A stretch of 64,000 nucleotides of DNA, taken from positions 2,422,085-2,486,084 of the forward strand of contig OX422192.1 of the NCBI GenBank assembly GCA_949130485.1, given 5' to 3'. The notes beneath the pieces are model-generated. The model searched no databases. It had not been told where the DNA came from and worked only from the letters and a program-made list of their open reading frames with translations. Numbering within the stretch: position 1 is the stretch's first letter; the number at the start of each line of letters is the position of its first letter. This stretch comes from Agelas oroides (lineage: Eukaryota; Porifera; Demospongiae; Agelasida; Agelasidae). Position numbers and translations under genes: made by a program. This document shows, piece by piece, positions 21,887 to 35,213 of this stretch.

Positions 21887-24800
21887 ATGGACGTCCTGAT
21901 CGTACTATTTTGCTGTATTGTTGCAACCCAGTGTAAGTTGCCATCACTTCCATAAACAGACTGTGTATATATAGAAATCATAATATGCTGGGCATTAGCT
22001 ACGTGGCTTATTCTAAGCTCATAGCCCTACTATAGAGACTTCAGAAGCAACCTCAGAGTGATAAAGGAGAAGTTACAAAGATGAGATCATTAAATACATG
22101 TGCACCAGTCCAGACTTTGGAATCAAATGTGAATTTATTGTATGTTCTCGTCCAACGGACAGCAAGCCACATTGGATCATGAGATACTATGTTATGTGCA
22201 GAAAATTTTTTTAACTTTCGTATGTATATAATTAATATCTGGGCCCATCCATCGTATATCACCTGTTACAACAAGTGCAGTTTGTGGCACTCTTCTGCTT
22301 TTTAACATGTCACAATCACTATAAATATGTTAACACTATACAACCATATGGCTAGCTAGCCATCTAGTTGCTAGGTGGCTTAATTAAACTTCCTGCACTC
22401 CTCCCAGAACATGTAAGGCTACTTCTCATCCAGTTGACTGTCAAAGAATGATTTCACTGAGTGCATTTCCCTTCAGCTCATATTGCGCTGCTCAGTATCT
22501 TGCACCTGTTGTGTTAGCACTGCACACTGGCTGCATTTCACAGGTTTACATTTCACAGGTTTACATGCTTGGTTAGCATGCACTTTAAGTTTGTCTTGCA
22601 TTGTTTTTCATACTTTGAAGTTGGCATTACCATAACGTCACTTCATACGTTTGCTGTTACGTTTATTGTTTATGTGTAATAATTATTGTCAACATAAACA
22701 GAAAATAAAGAATGAGTGTTGAAAGTGACAAACGTAGCAAGTAAACTACAATAGCAGTATTAAATAAATGTTTAGATAAATTAATTTGTGACTTTATAAA
22801 TTATTATCACAAGTTCTTTCCCATACGAAAGAAAATTGTGGAAAGCGTTCAGTTTTGATTTTGGGCTGTTAGTTTCATGATAAGCAACTGCCAGTAAAGC
22901 AGCATTTGTTTGTAAGCTGAGGAGCTACAATAAGTTACATGACTTTAGTCTCGTGCCAAGACTGCATGACATTGTGCCTCAGAGGAACAGTCTGGAGTAC
23001 CAAGTCAAATTTCTTGGGCTTATTCTTAGTATAAAAGTAAGGACCTATGATCATCAAGTATTGCTTAGTACTTTCCTTACAAACTAGTTTACTTAAACAT
23101 TTTTGAGCAGTTGCACCACTGAACCTTGCTTGGTTGCACTACTTAATATGACACTTATCCAAATGATCTTATCTCATGTTCTTTGGTCTTCTTCCTGTAT
23201 TATGTAATATGTATACCTTATCAAAGTTTACACAGCCAATAGCATACAAAGGTGGTGGTACACAGACTTGGGGAGAGGACCTAAAGCATTCATAGTTCTT
23301 AACCTCTGTGAGATTTATGGGTGGACAATGTGATGGGTGGACCATGCGATGGGTAGACATTGTGATGGGTGGATGATGTGATGGGTGGACAATGTGATGG
23401 GTGGATGATGTGATGGGTGGACATTGTGATGGGTGGACCATGTGATGGGGGGACATTGTGATGGGTGGTGGATGATGTGATGGGTGGACATTGTGATGGG
23501 TGGATGATTTGATGGGGGGACATTGTGATGGGTGGATGATGTGATGGGGGGACATTGTGATGGGTGATGGATGATGTGATGGGTGGACATTGTGATGGGT
23601 GGATGATGTGATGGGTAGACATTGTGATGGGTGGACCATGTGATGGGTGGACATTGTGATGGGTGGATGATGTGATGGTCGACAATGTGATGGGTGGATG
23701 ATGTGATGGGTGGACATTGTGATGTGATGGTCGACAATGTGATGGGTGGACAATGTGATGGGTGGACATTGTGATGGGTATATGTATAAATCCTACTGGT
23801 GCAATCCAAAGCACATGAGCTTGGCAGTATGTTGAGTTAATCCAAATGCCTAGTTTAGCAGTTGATATATAAATTCAGGAAATTTTTTTAGTGTTGTATC
23901 AATTTGTATGCCCTATTAATTCAATATATTTTACACACTTTAATACAGTCGTACATGTAAGTATGAAACTGCTTTTTGTCTCATTCTCGTTTGTTTGTGT
24001 CCTTCTTGGAATATTAGGTAATTTAAAAAAGAAGTATATATGGTTATTCTATTATATTCCAGGCTACGTAACAGTACAATACAATAAATATTGTAGCATC
24101 ATTTTATTATCTGCTACATGTTAGCTGGTCTAGAGTAGCCTATTGTGGTGTTTTCTGTTATGAAGGGAACCTGTAGGGGAGGGAATTGGAACTTAACAGA
24201 AATGTGCCCTCCACCGTATAAGTTCCAAGGGTGCAGCCCAAAAATAAAAGTCAGTTATTCTAAATCCCACATGTGCCATGTTGTAAATGGTTTTAGTTCA
24301 TATGGAACATTTTACAATATCTTTGGTACACAAAACAGTTGCTATAAAACAGTGGTGAAGTGGGGAATGTTGCCAAGAAACAAAATAGTTTTTATTATCC
24401 ATTGTTTGATCTACAGTGTTTATCTTGTTCTTTTCATCATGCATGGGTGGGACTGTAATACTTGCGGGCTGAATTGCTTGCTGTTAACAGTAGCACATCT
24501 GCATGTATCATGGTTTTAAATTACGACTTTGAGCTGTACACATAAATTGTGGTCACTGAAGGTGATATTCTTTGCTGAGAATCACTTTGTGGTTCAAGCA
24601 TGCCCAGTACCTCTTCTCTTACTTCATGGCTTCCCCTTCAACAGGTGCTTTAGCCAAGAATGCAGAACCACAGTTCATAAGAACACATGGTGATTCTGGG
24701 AAATATAAAGCATCTATCAACCAAAACGACCTACGTGGGCACCCTGTCATTAATGTTCAATGTTCTGTTAACGAGTCGACATCTGAAGAAATCAGCATTG

Positions 24801-27800
24801 AATACAGTGTTGTAAACAGCGGAGGTAACTATTTCAGTATAAACCAAACTTCTGGCTTTGTTACACTAGCAATGGATGCTTTATCGTTTCCGATTCAGGG
24901 TGAATATTCAGCAACTGTTTCCTGTCATGTGAGTGAAACTGAATTGAGGGCATCAACTACCCTAACTGTCACATACACTATAGAAAATGAGTATCCACCT
25001 GTCTTTACACACGATGATACCATTGAAGTATGGATTAAGGAAGATCATAACGTGACAAAAGATCCACTAGTTGTGACGCTAAATGCAACTGATGAAGACT
25101 TGGGTGGGTGTGGTCAGATCACGTATCTCATATCTTCCGGAAACAAGGGTGGAGTTTTCCATATGAACTCAACTAGTGGAGCCATCACACTACGTTCTGA
25201 ACTGGATTATGAGGAGTCTTCAGAATACGAGCTGATTGTTCACGCAGTCAACAGACACTGCCGAGCCGTGTATTCAATAGCCATGGTTACTGTGCATGTG
25301 CATGTGATAAACATAAATGATGAGCAACCACTGTTCGCTCAGCATGTTTACAATGTGAGCATAAGTGAAAACGAAGAATCTCGTAACTTTCTGAAACTGT
25401 CATGCTCTGACCAGGACACAAGTCCACAAAATATTGTATATGTCAGAGAATTTCAGCATAAGCCATTTGTGGTGCACCATGAAACTGGGTACATATCAGC
25501 AACAAGAGCTCTTGATTATGAACAACAAGACTCCTATGTACTCACGTTTGCCTGCGTTGATTTGAGTCACCCTGATCAACCAAGAGATGTGGCAACCGTA
25601 TATATTGTGGTCAAGCCAATCAACGAATTTCGTCCCGTGGTAAAAAGTCCATCCAGTGGTCACAAACTGATTTTTCTTCAAGAGGATGCACCTGTCGGAA
25701 CACTGGTTGCATCTGGTCTTCCAAATACAGGAGCTTTGATTAACATGCGAGTTGTTGATCGAGATAAAGGAGAGGATGGGAAGGTGCAGTTTTTGCTTGC
25801 ACGCCGAAACAACTTTACTTTCGTCAATCAGCACTTTGCTCTGGATGCTACTACTGGCAATCTCACACTTACACGTCCTATTGAGGTTGATCAATGCCCT
25901 GAAAATTATGTCTTATCTCCTATCCTTGTGGCACTTACAGCCTGTGATATACCTGGAGGAAGTGACCAATGCCCAAACATTCAAATACGGATTATAGTCA
26001 TACCCTCTGAATGTGTCCCATCTTTTACCCAAAGTAGCTACGAAATTGAAGTCAATGAAACTGAAGAAGCTGGGACCTTGTTAGAAGTTATTCCCTGTGA
26101 GTTACCAACAATTGTAGATCAGGAGCGAAGCAAGAGTATCGAGATTGTATCAGCTGGCCATAATAATGACAGTGATTTCAGTGTTGATGAAAATGGGGCA
26201 CTCTCTTTGCGTAACGCCCTGGATTATGAACGACGACAGAACTATAGTTTTCTGCTTCGCTGTTTTGATTCTGCAGACAACGAAGTGTTTGCTTCTGTCA
26301 AGATCTTTGTTCTGCCAGAAAATGACAACAGGCCCTATTTTGACAAAGCACTCTACATTTTCAATATCACCAATCCTATCTCCACCACTCCTTATGTAGT
26401 AGGAACTGTCCAAGCCGAAGACAAGGATCTTGACTATGGCGATACACTACAATACAGCATAGCAACCATATCTCCAGTGAACTTTTCAATCACATCACAG
26501 AGTGGAAACATCATCATTCAGAACCTGCCGTCTTCCTCTTCTTTCCAGCATGATATCTTTGTGTTTGATATTGAAGCAACAGACGGATTCTTCACTGCTA
26601 CAACCACCTGCATTTTGATTCTCCTGAACACTGACAGAAAAGTAAATAATTGTAGCTCTGCTACCCCTACTGCAGATCCCAGTCAGCTCGCACATAGTAG
26701 TATTTGCGGTACTGGTTGCTATATTCTGTTGGGAATAGTAGTGGCAATGATTCTTTCAGCCGTGGTGGTGGCAGCGATTGTGGTCATGAGACTGTGCTGT
26801 TTGCAATGTCAAATCAAAAAGGAAGATGAAAGAGGTGGGCAGCTGCAGAAAGATGTGGACAACACGGATTTTGCAAAGAAGTATGTTCTCTCCCTATTAC
26901 ATAATAATGTGCCACACAGATCAGGGTTGAACAGTTACCCTTTCAGTATACACTGTAGTCTAATGGAGTAGTGACATTCATGGCCTGAACCTTACATGGT
27001 GTGTATCTCTACATTTACAATAATAATCTAAAGCCGCAAACCTAACTCTGATGCATTAAATTCCAAGTTGGACAGTTAAGCTAGATACTACTTCAGCATG
27101 AGGATCCAGGCTACTCCTCACTTTGTTTTAATGTCTAATTTCTTCACTACTCACATTCACATTACTTCAGGAGGCCCCGCTTGGAGCTACCTGCTGACAG
27201 AGAGTATGCCATACCCGGGACTCCTGAAGACAATGAGCGAGTCAACTACCACTATGTGACTACACCACAGCTACATCTTCAGCGTCAGGTTCATATTTTA
27301 AACATTGCTACACAGAGATTCTACCCTCCCCACCTCTGCACATCAGGCAGATACACACACACATGCACACACAGATGCATACATGTACGCATGAATCAAT
27401 GAACCACGTCTCCTTAAAAAAAAAAAAAGGCCTAGATGTTATGTAAGGTAACCCACTGCGCAGGACACGTTTCAGCCAATACCAGGCCTCATCAGCTGCG
27501 CTGGGGTGCATTGCACACAGACATACACATACACACAATGGCATACACAAACACCACAATAATTTATATATATCACTGTAAAAAACAGATTAGTTGTTTT
27601 AACTGCAGAGTGGATGGTTTACTTTGACAACCAGTTTCTTTGTTGTTTCTTTTTCTTCATTCTGAAATAAGGAAAAGAGGAGGAAACAACAAGGAAACTA
27701 CCTCCCTGCTTGTTTTATACAATTAGCCTTGGATGCCAATATAATGTCATGCACCATTTAATTATGAATTGAATAGTCATGTAGTGTCTCACGTATTAAG

Positions 27801-28276
27801 ACTCGGATGACTATAAGCATTGCATTGGCAGCTCAACCAAGGGGGGGAGGGCCTAACCTCATTCCCAGGCTTCTGGGGAGGAGCCTGGGAACGAGGCTAG
27901 GGGGTCCCAGGTTTGATTCGCAATGGCTGCCAACTTTTCACTTTCTTTTTACATCATATTAAGCATAGCTACCTTCATAAATATAAATATTGTGATCATA
28001 AACATAAACATTGAAGGCATTTTCTCCATCCAGGTTTTCAGCCCAGCCAGTCTGCCCCCAGGGCTCTCTAATCCTGAAGCAGAGCCCTCAAATCCAAACA
28101 ACCCTCAGGGTACTGTCAGCATAGAGATGGAAGACTATGTGCCTATGCACATGCCATCAGAGAATGCTGGCCCAGAAGTACACAAGCAACCCACTAGCGG
28201 AGAAGAACACAACCCAGCAGAGTATGAACTGCCGCAAGCAACTGCCAAGGAGAACATTTATGAACACATTCAGTAG
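21887..28276 (+). CDS. Non-classical transmembrane cadherin, 4 exons
   Basis: Exons 21887-21932, 24645-26880, 27171-27288 and 28034-28276 join in phase to 880 residues. The tiny first exon encodes the signal peptide (MDVLIVLFCCIVATQC). One giant exon encodes about six cadherin repeats with inter-repeat calcium motifs: NEYPPVF (about 130), ININDEQPLF (about 237), INEFRPVV (about 341) and PENDNRPYF (about 572), plus three LDYE motifs and many N-glycosylation sequons. A transmembrane helix (LLGIVVAMILSAVVVAAIVV, about 707-730) is followed by a ~150-residue cytoplasmic tail. The tail has Tyr motifs YAIP, YHYV, YVPM, YELP and YEHI but no catenin-binding sequence that I recognise. The product should mediate calcium-dependent adhesion or signalling. 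The first intron is 2.7 kb and holds a minisatellite. Reading through the second donor at 26881 would give a shorter tail with a stop at about 26971. The AATAAA at 28339-28344 is a likely poly(A) signal. Confidence 0.92.
23318..23779. repeat. Minisatellite gatgggtgga(c/t)(a/g)atgt in the first cadherin intron
   Basis: About 460 bp of a 15-16 bp unit alternating gatgggtggacattgt and gatgggtggatgatgt. Minus-strand open frames here (Thr-His-His-Ile repeats) are products of the repeat, not genes. Confidence 0.9.
27430..27520 (-). repeat. Dispersed SINE-like repeat, inverted copy
   Basis: On the minus strand it reads ccccagcgcagctgatgagg, then cctggtattggctgaaacg, and ends aacatctaggcc followed by a T tract, matching the copies at 19.7 and 58.8 kb. 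It lies in the last cadherin intron. Confidence 0.6.
27854..27899. mobile_element. Short hairpin MITE in the last cadherin intron
   Basis: acctcattcccaggcttc and gagcctgggaacgaggcta are inverted ends around a tiny loop. Confidence 0.7.
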
Positions 28277-28693
28277 TGATTTCATATGACAACTATACCT
28301 GTAGCTACCAAGTATATGTATAGGACCTTTGCTGTTGTAATAAAAACTCAAGCTTTATGTGCTTCTATAATTATCCACAGACAGATGGTGACCCTGAAGG
28401 TCTCCGTGTATGATAGCTGTTTGATGTTCTTGTTGCATTAACAAACCTATTGACAACCAACATAAAATTGATCATTGTGCTTTCGGAATCAATTACTGCA
28501 TGTGTTTTCAGAATCAATCACTGTTTTCAGAATTCAAGTGGCATCCTGTAAAATCATGACCGTTTGAGGTCATTAGCCCCGTTATATCAGTTATTCCCTG
28601 CACTCATCAACCAGGCAAAACATTCAGTCACACTGCTTCAACACTGCTTCAACACCCCACAGAATAAAGTCTCTTCAGAATCGCTATCATGTT

Positions 28694-29059
28694 TTGCTTC
28701 AATCAGGTCTACCTACTTCAGCTATGGAGGAAACAGAAGGAAGGTGTAGTATTGGAGTACCCGGTCTCTGCTGTAGTGGCCCGGCAACCTCTGCATGGAG
28801 CTCTTCTGACCTCAAGGAGTTGGCACTGGAGCCTAAATGGAGACTGGAGTTGAGACCAAAGAAGCACCAAGGTGCCTGTAAGAGCCGCCCTCAGAGGGGG
28901 ATGCCCAAGAACTCATTTGAAGCAAAGCATGTAGCTATGGGAGACCACTACTCAATCCACTGGGAGGAGCTAGACCATGGCTGGGGACAGGAGCTGCTAG
29001 TGAAGGAGGGACTGCACATCCAGATGACATCTGTGGAAAAGCACTTTAACCGAGATTGA
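28694..29059 (+). pseudogene. Retroelement C-terminal remnant (tentative)
   Basis: An open frame of up to 121 codons (internal ATG at 28724) with no splice context. Its end, ELLVKEGLHIQMTSVEKHFNRD, then stop, resembles the (K)EAL-I---N---NRD-G tail of many reverse-transcriptase polyproteins of the Penelope/RTE type. No RT core motif is present, so at most this is a 3' fragment. The rest of 28277-29547 is cadherin 3' UTR and apparently empty. Confidence 0.35.
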
Positions 29060-29547
29060 GCACTGGTTGCTGGACTTTAGTGATGAGAAGGCAGGAAGGG
29101 AGGAGCAATCCTTGCCGACCTTTAACCTCCAATGACGCTTTCATGCATAACCTGAAATGTCAGCTGAAACGGTGACAGAAAGTTTTCCGATTTCGCATTA
29201 GTAACATGCAGAGAACTTTCTTTCCGAACTATGATCTTATAACTGTTTTATGTTCTAGATTCGAGAAAGGTAAGGCTTTCTTTTTATTCTATTTTTAGTC
29301 GGTTCGCGCGGACATCCAACCTGAAACTTTGTGCTGAATTTGGGAAACAAATTTTTATCGCTTCCACACTCTTTCTGACTCCGACCCTGCAATGATGCCA
29401 ACAATGCGGTCAACCTCGTTCTTAGGCCTAGGCCATATAGCTAGGCCCGCTCAGCTTTCGCGCGCAGACGAAAATTTTCGTCCGCGTGCGTGGGGAGACC
29501 CTGGGGGAACAAGGCTACGGCTTCGCAAATCCGTCCACATCGGCAAA

Positions 29548-30553
29548 ATGGCAGACAGGAGACTAGCTTTCCAAAACAACCGTGAGCTCCAACGTTTTGT
29601 GATTCCCGGAGTGCACCCAACGGGCCGACAGCTGGGCGTGGGTTCCTACGGCAGTGTGGAGGAGCTGAAGGTAAACGGACTGGTGTGCGCAGGCAAGCGG
29701 CTACATGAGGCACTCATGGAGCAAGGCAACGCCGGCGTTGCCGACATCGCGCGAAAGTTCTTGTTGGAGTGCCAGGTAACCAGCGGAACTCATAAACGTA
29801 GTGCTTCCAACAAACTTTCACGGTATGTATACTTTATGCAGGTAATGGCAGAGATGCGGCATCCTTACGTCGTCCAGTTCCTGGGGCTGTGTTTCCTAGA
29901 AGGGTCAGCACTGCCAGTGCTGGTGATGGAACGACTGGACGGGAGTCTGGACAACCTGCTGGAAACTTCCCCCGGCCTTCCCCTCAACCTCAAGCAATCA
30001 CTGCTGACAGATGTGGCACGGGGACTTCTCTACCTGCACACCCGCAACCCTCCTGTTGTACACCGAGATTTGTCAGCCCAAAATGTACTCCTTACATCAT
30101 CACTAGTGGCCAAGATCAGTGACCTTGGAAATGCTCGTATTGTGAACCTGCAACCAGGCCAGTTGGCCAGGACCCTCACCCGTGTGCCAGGAACACAAGT
30201 GTACATGCCACCTGAATCTTTTGTTCAGCACTCACAATATGGTCCCCAGCTGGACATCTTCTCATTTGGTCACCTTGCACTCTTCACTCTCACACAGGTC
30301 GAAATAAGTAGATACCATAGGTTTTAAGCAACAAAGTTGCTCCCAATAGTTATGTAGTGCCCTCTGCCTAAAAAGATGTACGTACTGCATGGGTTGCGAT
30401 TGTGCCATTACAAAACACAGGGGTTGGTGAGAAAAAAGGACTTCAGACTCACAGGGATGTCTTGTTTAGAGAGACAGTTTTGATTATAGCAAGACTGACA
30501 TCTACAGGGCAGCCTATAATAGACTCTTTGGCAATCCAGGAATCCTTGCTGCA

Positions 30554-30616
<63 letters not shown>

Positions 30617-33600
30617 CACACAAGTTACAAGAAGTTGTACATGTAATTGGAAGGCATCCCTCCACAAAAAAAGCTACACAACCAGTGAGCGCCCTCTTCT
30701 GAGAGTGGCAAAAAAGAGTTGTATTAGGAAGAAGTGCAGAAAGTGTAGTCTTGTTCCCAGATCTCACCCAAGAGGAAAGGGTCAAGTGATTTTTAGCCAA
30801 TTCTTCGAGTTGATTGCTTTTAGCAAGGAATTTTCAATTGCCAGTCACACTGTAGTAAATGTAATCTGTAGGTCAAAAATGTTTGGCTAGTTGCAGTCTC
30901 GGATATACTCCACTAGAAATACATATTGGCTTGTGCAAGAATATTCATGAGCAACTGGTATTATTCTGGGGTTTCCATGGTGTCACAAGAGCATCAACTC
31001 TTGTAATTAAGAACAATGGCTTCATGTGTATGTCTTGCAACACTAAGTAGCTGATACTGCAGTCTGAGTGTATCCATGACAAGCTGAACCATAGATATAG
31101 GGTGCTTCTACAGTTCTACGTTCAAGAAAGATGCCTGTTGCAATGTGTGTGCAGACGGTTTTGTGTGCAGATGGTTTAATGAGCATATAGTGCTAACTGA
31201 CAGCTTTGCCTGTACATCAAGATTAGTACCCAGCCTTGTGCTAAGGTGCTTGGCAATTATGTGCCAATAGGGGTATATACAATTTCATGTTCATAATTAT
31301 ACACTGAACCTTTTACTCCCCTCAGGTATTCCCGGGCACCCTCCTCCCCCACACCTACCCAGACCCTGACAATCCAGGCCGGCTTGTGGGCCGCTCTGAA
31401 GTGGAGCGTCGGGCAGACTACATACAGCTGCTCCGAGAGCAGCTGGGAGAACAGCACCCTCTTTTGCAGCTGGTATGCCAGTGTCTCCACAACACACCAG
31501 CACAACGACCCTCTGCTGAGGAGCTGCTGCAACAGTTAGAGGCGGTGAGTCCACAGATCAAGGGAAAATTTCCAAAGCTGCAGGTAGCCATGATGAGTGT
31601 GCTGGAGACAGAGATGGAAGAGAAAAATTGTGAGATAGAGCACCTGCGACGTGATCTACGGGAAGTACAGGTATACCTGTAGCTTCATGTATACACATCT
31701 TTGGAATCTTGTGGCGAGTTTTTATGCAGTTATGTATACATAATTGAATCTCCCATGTTATGTTAGATGGACAGAGGAAGGCTACAGGTGGAAGTGGAGG
31801 TCAAGGATATTCAACTCCAACAGAAGGATGACCAACTTCAACAAAAGGATGACCAACTTCAGCGACAAAACATAGAACTTCAGGAGAAGGCTGCTCAGCT
31901 CAAAAGACAACAGAGAGAACTTCAAACACTGATGGTAAGGACATGTATATTTTACTTTAAGGAGAGATAATGGCCCCATACTCTGGTTGTTAGGAGGACA
32001 GAGGAAGGCTGCAGGCAGAGGTGGAGGCTAAAGCTGCTGAAATTATCAGGAAGCAGAGAGAACTAACAGTAAGGCATGGAAATGTGTACATATTCTAATG
32101 CATGAATTCTGTGAGTAAGAAAGATTCCAACCCCAGCAACAGGCCCAGGAGAAAGATGGCAAAGTGTACAGACAACAGAGAGAGCTGCAAGAATTGAGAG
32201 TAAGTAGTTGTGACTTATTGCTATGTATAAAGTTTATTTGGTTCAACGGGGAATTCTTGTCAAAACGTAGTATAATGTTTGGAAGTGGAAAACATAATGG
32301 TCATTAATTGGGCAAGTGTGAGTGAGCTCACATTAGTTGCTAGTTGTAGAGTGGATGGAGCTGAGCCAGACAGTAGTTGCTAGTTGTAGAGTGGATGACA
32401 CTGAGCCAGACAGTAGTTGCCAGTTGTAGAGTGGATGACGCTGAGCCAGACAGTAGTTGCTAGTTGTAGAGTGAATGACACTGAGCCAGACAGTAGTTGC
32501 TAGTTGTAGAGTGGATGACACTGAGCCAGACAGTAGTTGCCAGTTGTAGAGTGGATGACACTGAGCCAGACAGTAGTTGCTAGTTGTAGAGTGGATGGAG
32601 CTGAGCCAGACAGTAGTTGCTAGTTGTAGAGTGGATGGAGCTGAGCCAGACAGTAGTTGCTAGTTGTAGAGTGGATGACACTGAGCCAGACAGTAGTTGC
32701 CAGTTGTAGAGTGGATGACGCTGAGCTCACATTAGTCACTAGTTGTAGAGTGGATGACGCTGAGCCAGACAGTAGTTGCTAGTTGTAGAGTGGATGGAGC
32801 TGAGCCAGACAGTAGTTGCTAGTTGTAGAGTGGATGACGCTGAGCTCACATTAGTCGCTATAGTTGTAGAGTGGATGACGCTGAGCCAGACAGTAGTTGC
32901 TAGTTGTAGAGTGGATGACGCTGAGCCAGACAGTAGTTGCTAGTTGTAGAGTGAATGACACTGAGCCAGACAGTAGTTGCTAGTTGTAGAGTGAATGACA
33001 CTGAGCCAGACAGTAGTTGCTAGTTGTAGAGTGAATGACACTGAGCCAGACAGTAGTTGCTAGTTGTAGAGTGGATGGAGCTGAGCCAGACAGTAGTTGC
33101 TAGTTGTAGAGTGGATGGAGCTGAGCCAGACAGTAGTTGCTATAGTTGTAGAGTGGATGACACTGAGCCAGACAGTAGTTGCCAGTTGTAGAGTGGATGA
33201 CGCTGAGCTCACATTAGTCACTAGTTGTAGAGTGGATGACGCTGAGCCAGACAGTAGTTGCTAGTTGTAGAGTGGATGGAGCTGAGCCAGACAGTAGTTG
33301 CTAGTTGTAGAGTGGATGACGCTGAGCTCACATTAGTCGCTATAGTTGTAGAGTGGATGACGCTGAGCCAGACAGTAGTTGCTAGTTGTAGAGTGGATGA
33401 CGCTGAGCCAGACAGTAGTTGCTAGTTGTAGAGTGAATGACACTGAGCCAGACAGTAGTTGCTAGTTGTAGAGTGAATGACACTGAGCCAGACAGTAGTT
33501 GCTAGTTGTAGAGTGAATGACACTGAGCCAGACAGTAGTTGCTAGTTGTAGAGTGAATGACACTGAGCCAGACAGTAGTTGCTAGTTGTAGAGTGGATGG

Positions 33601-35213
33601 AGCTGAGCCAGACAGTAGTTGCTAGTTGTAGAGTGGATGGAGCTGAGCCAGACAGTAGTTGCTAGTTGTAGAGTGGATGACACTGAGCCAGACAGTAGTT
33701 GCCAGTTGTAGAGTGGATGACGCTGAGCTCACATTAGTCACTAGTTGTAGAGTGGTTGACGCTGAGCCAGACAGTAGTTGCTAGTTGTAGAGTGGATGGA
33801 GCTGAGCCAGACAGTAGTTGCTAGTTGTAGAGTGGATGACGCTGAGCTCACATTAGTCGCTAGTTGTAGAGTGGATGACGCTGAGCCAGACAGTAGTTGC
33901 TAGTTGTAGAGTGGATGACGCTGAGCCAGACAGTAGTTGCTAGTTGTAGAGTGAATGACACTGAGCCAGACAGTAGTTGCTAGTTGTAGAGTGAATGACG
34001 CTGAGCCAGACAGTAGTTGCTAGTTGTAGAGTGAATGACACTGAGCCAGACAGTAGTTGCTAGTTGTAGAGTGAATGACACTGAGCCAGACAGTAGTTGC
34101 TAGTTGTAGAGTGAATGACACTGAGCCAGACAGTAGTTGCTAGTTGTAGAGTGGATGGAGCTGAGCCAGACAGTAGTTGCTAGTTGTAGAGTGGATGACA
34201 CTGAGCCAGACAGTAGTTGTTAGTTGTAGAGTGGACGACACTGAGCCAGACAGTAGTTGCTAGTTGTAGAGTGGATGACACTAAGCCAGACAGTAGTTGC
34301 TAGTTGTAGAGTGGATGACACTGAGCCAGACAGTAAGAAACATATCTACAAAACACTTCATTTCTGGATGTCCTTCTGTACGATTAATCTGGTGCATGTA
34401 GTAAAACATATGAAATACTAAGTTCAGTGATGTGTAGACTTCAAAGAAGAATGGGTAATAGGGCTTAGATAGTACCAGGGGACAAAATAGAGAGCAACAC
34501 ATAAAACTACCTGCTACATAATTTAGAGTTATACTCAGTGCCAACAATGCAATAGGTGACTATCTATTCAGACCTTGCTTACTATTTGATAAAAGAAGCA
34601 AAATACCACATTCTCTAAACCAAATTAGTCACCTCAGTGGCTGTGAATTGCAACAGTGCTTGGTGTACATGTTGATTTGGTCAAATAGGTTTCGAATCAT
34701 TCGCCAGCTCCTAAAGCTGATAGCACTGGCTCAGATACACAGAGAATGTAGCAGCCGGTTAAACACATGGTGGACTGAAATCATACTGCCTTCTCCAATT
34801 AATTTGAACACCAGGTAAGCTTTAGAAAGGAGAGATCAAGGAAACTATTCACAAGCCATCATAGAGTCCTACCACCTTGTCTCTGTGTCTCAGCACTCTG
34901 GTGTTGAGACATAGATGAACAGCAGCAGCACTGTGACATGCACAGATAGTGGGATTCAAAGTTGCATGATTTATGTAAAAGCTGTTATTGTTACAGGCAG
35001 AGATGGATGATAGGACTGCCCGCTTTCAGCAGCAACTAAGGGAGAGAGATGCTGAAATCAACAGAATGCATAGAGAACTGAGAGTAAGGATACACATTGT
35101 TAGTGCAGACATTTAGCTACTACTAGCTTGTACACACTCAGGATCAAACTACCTCCAGAAATGAGAGTGTAGCTGTAATGCAGTCACCACCTCAGAAACT
35201 CCAGGCGAATTGA
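29548..35213 (+). CDS. Coiled-coil protein kinase, tyrosine-kinase-like group, 8 exons
   Basis: Exons 29548-29775, 29842-30297, 31326-31670, 31767-31934, 31994-32068, 32143-32199, 34997-35083 and 35142-35213 join, every intron in phase 0, to 495 residues. The kinase domain (about 20-300) has the glycine loop GVGSYGSV (30-37), the ATP lysine K50, the helix-C glutamate E74, HRDLSAQN (150-157), DLG in place of DFG (170-172) and MPPES (198-202). All catalytic residues are present, so it should be active. Residues ~310-472 form a heptad-like Gln/Glu/Lys-rich coiled coil built from small exons, two of which begin (M/E)DRGRLQ-EVE and look duplicated. The first intron is only 66 bp and has no in-frame stop, so retention would insert 22 residues after helix C. 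HRDLSAQN is common in invertebrate TKL/TK-like kinases. Substrate and pathway are unknown. Confidence 0.88.
30559..30614. repeat. (CA)n microsatellite
   Basis: About 28 uninterrupted CA dinucleotides in the intron after the second kinase exon. Confidence 0.95.
32328..34335. repeat. 2-kb, 40-bp-unit minisatellite with higher-order structure in a kinase intron
   Basis: About 50 copies of a 40-bp unit (ctgagccagacagtagttgc plus tagttgtagagtggatgaca). Variant units carry gtggatggag, gtgaatgaca, or ctgagctcacattagtc. The variants recur in the same order starting near 32.70, 33.18 and 33.70 kb, so blocks of about 480-520 bp were themselves duplicated. The array lies between kinase exons ending at 32199 and starting at 34997. 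Confidence 0.95.

Noticed and set aside
23169..23814. Three overlapping minus-strand frames of Thr-His-His-Ile-Val-His-Pro-Ser repeats
   Set aside because: Product of the 15-16 bp minisatellite within the first cadherin intron; several frames are open at once, as expected of a repeat.
24145..24519. 124-codon plus-strand frame in the first cadherin intron
   Set aside because: It sits between cadherin exons 1 and 2 with no supporting motif, and exon 1 (21932) splices in phase directly to 24645.
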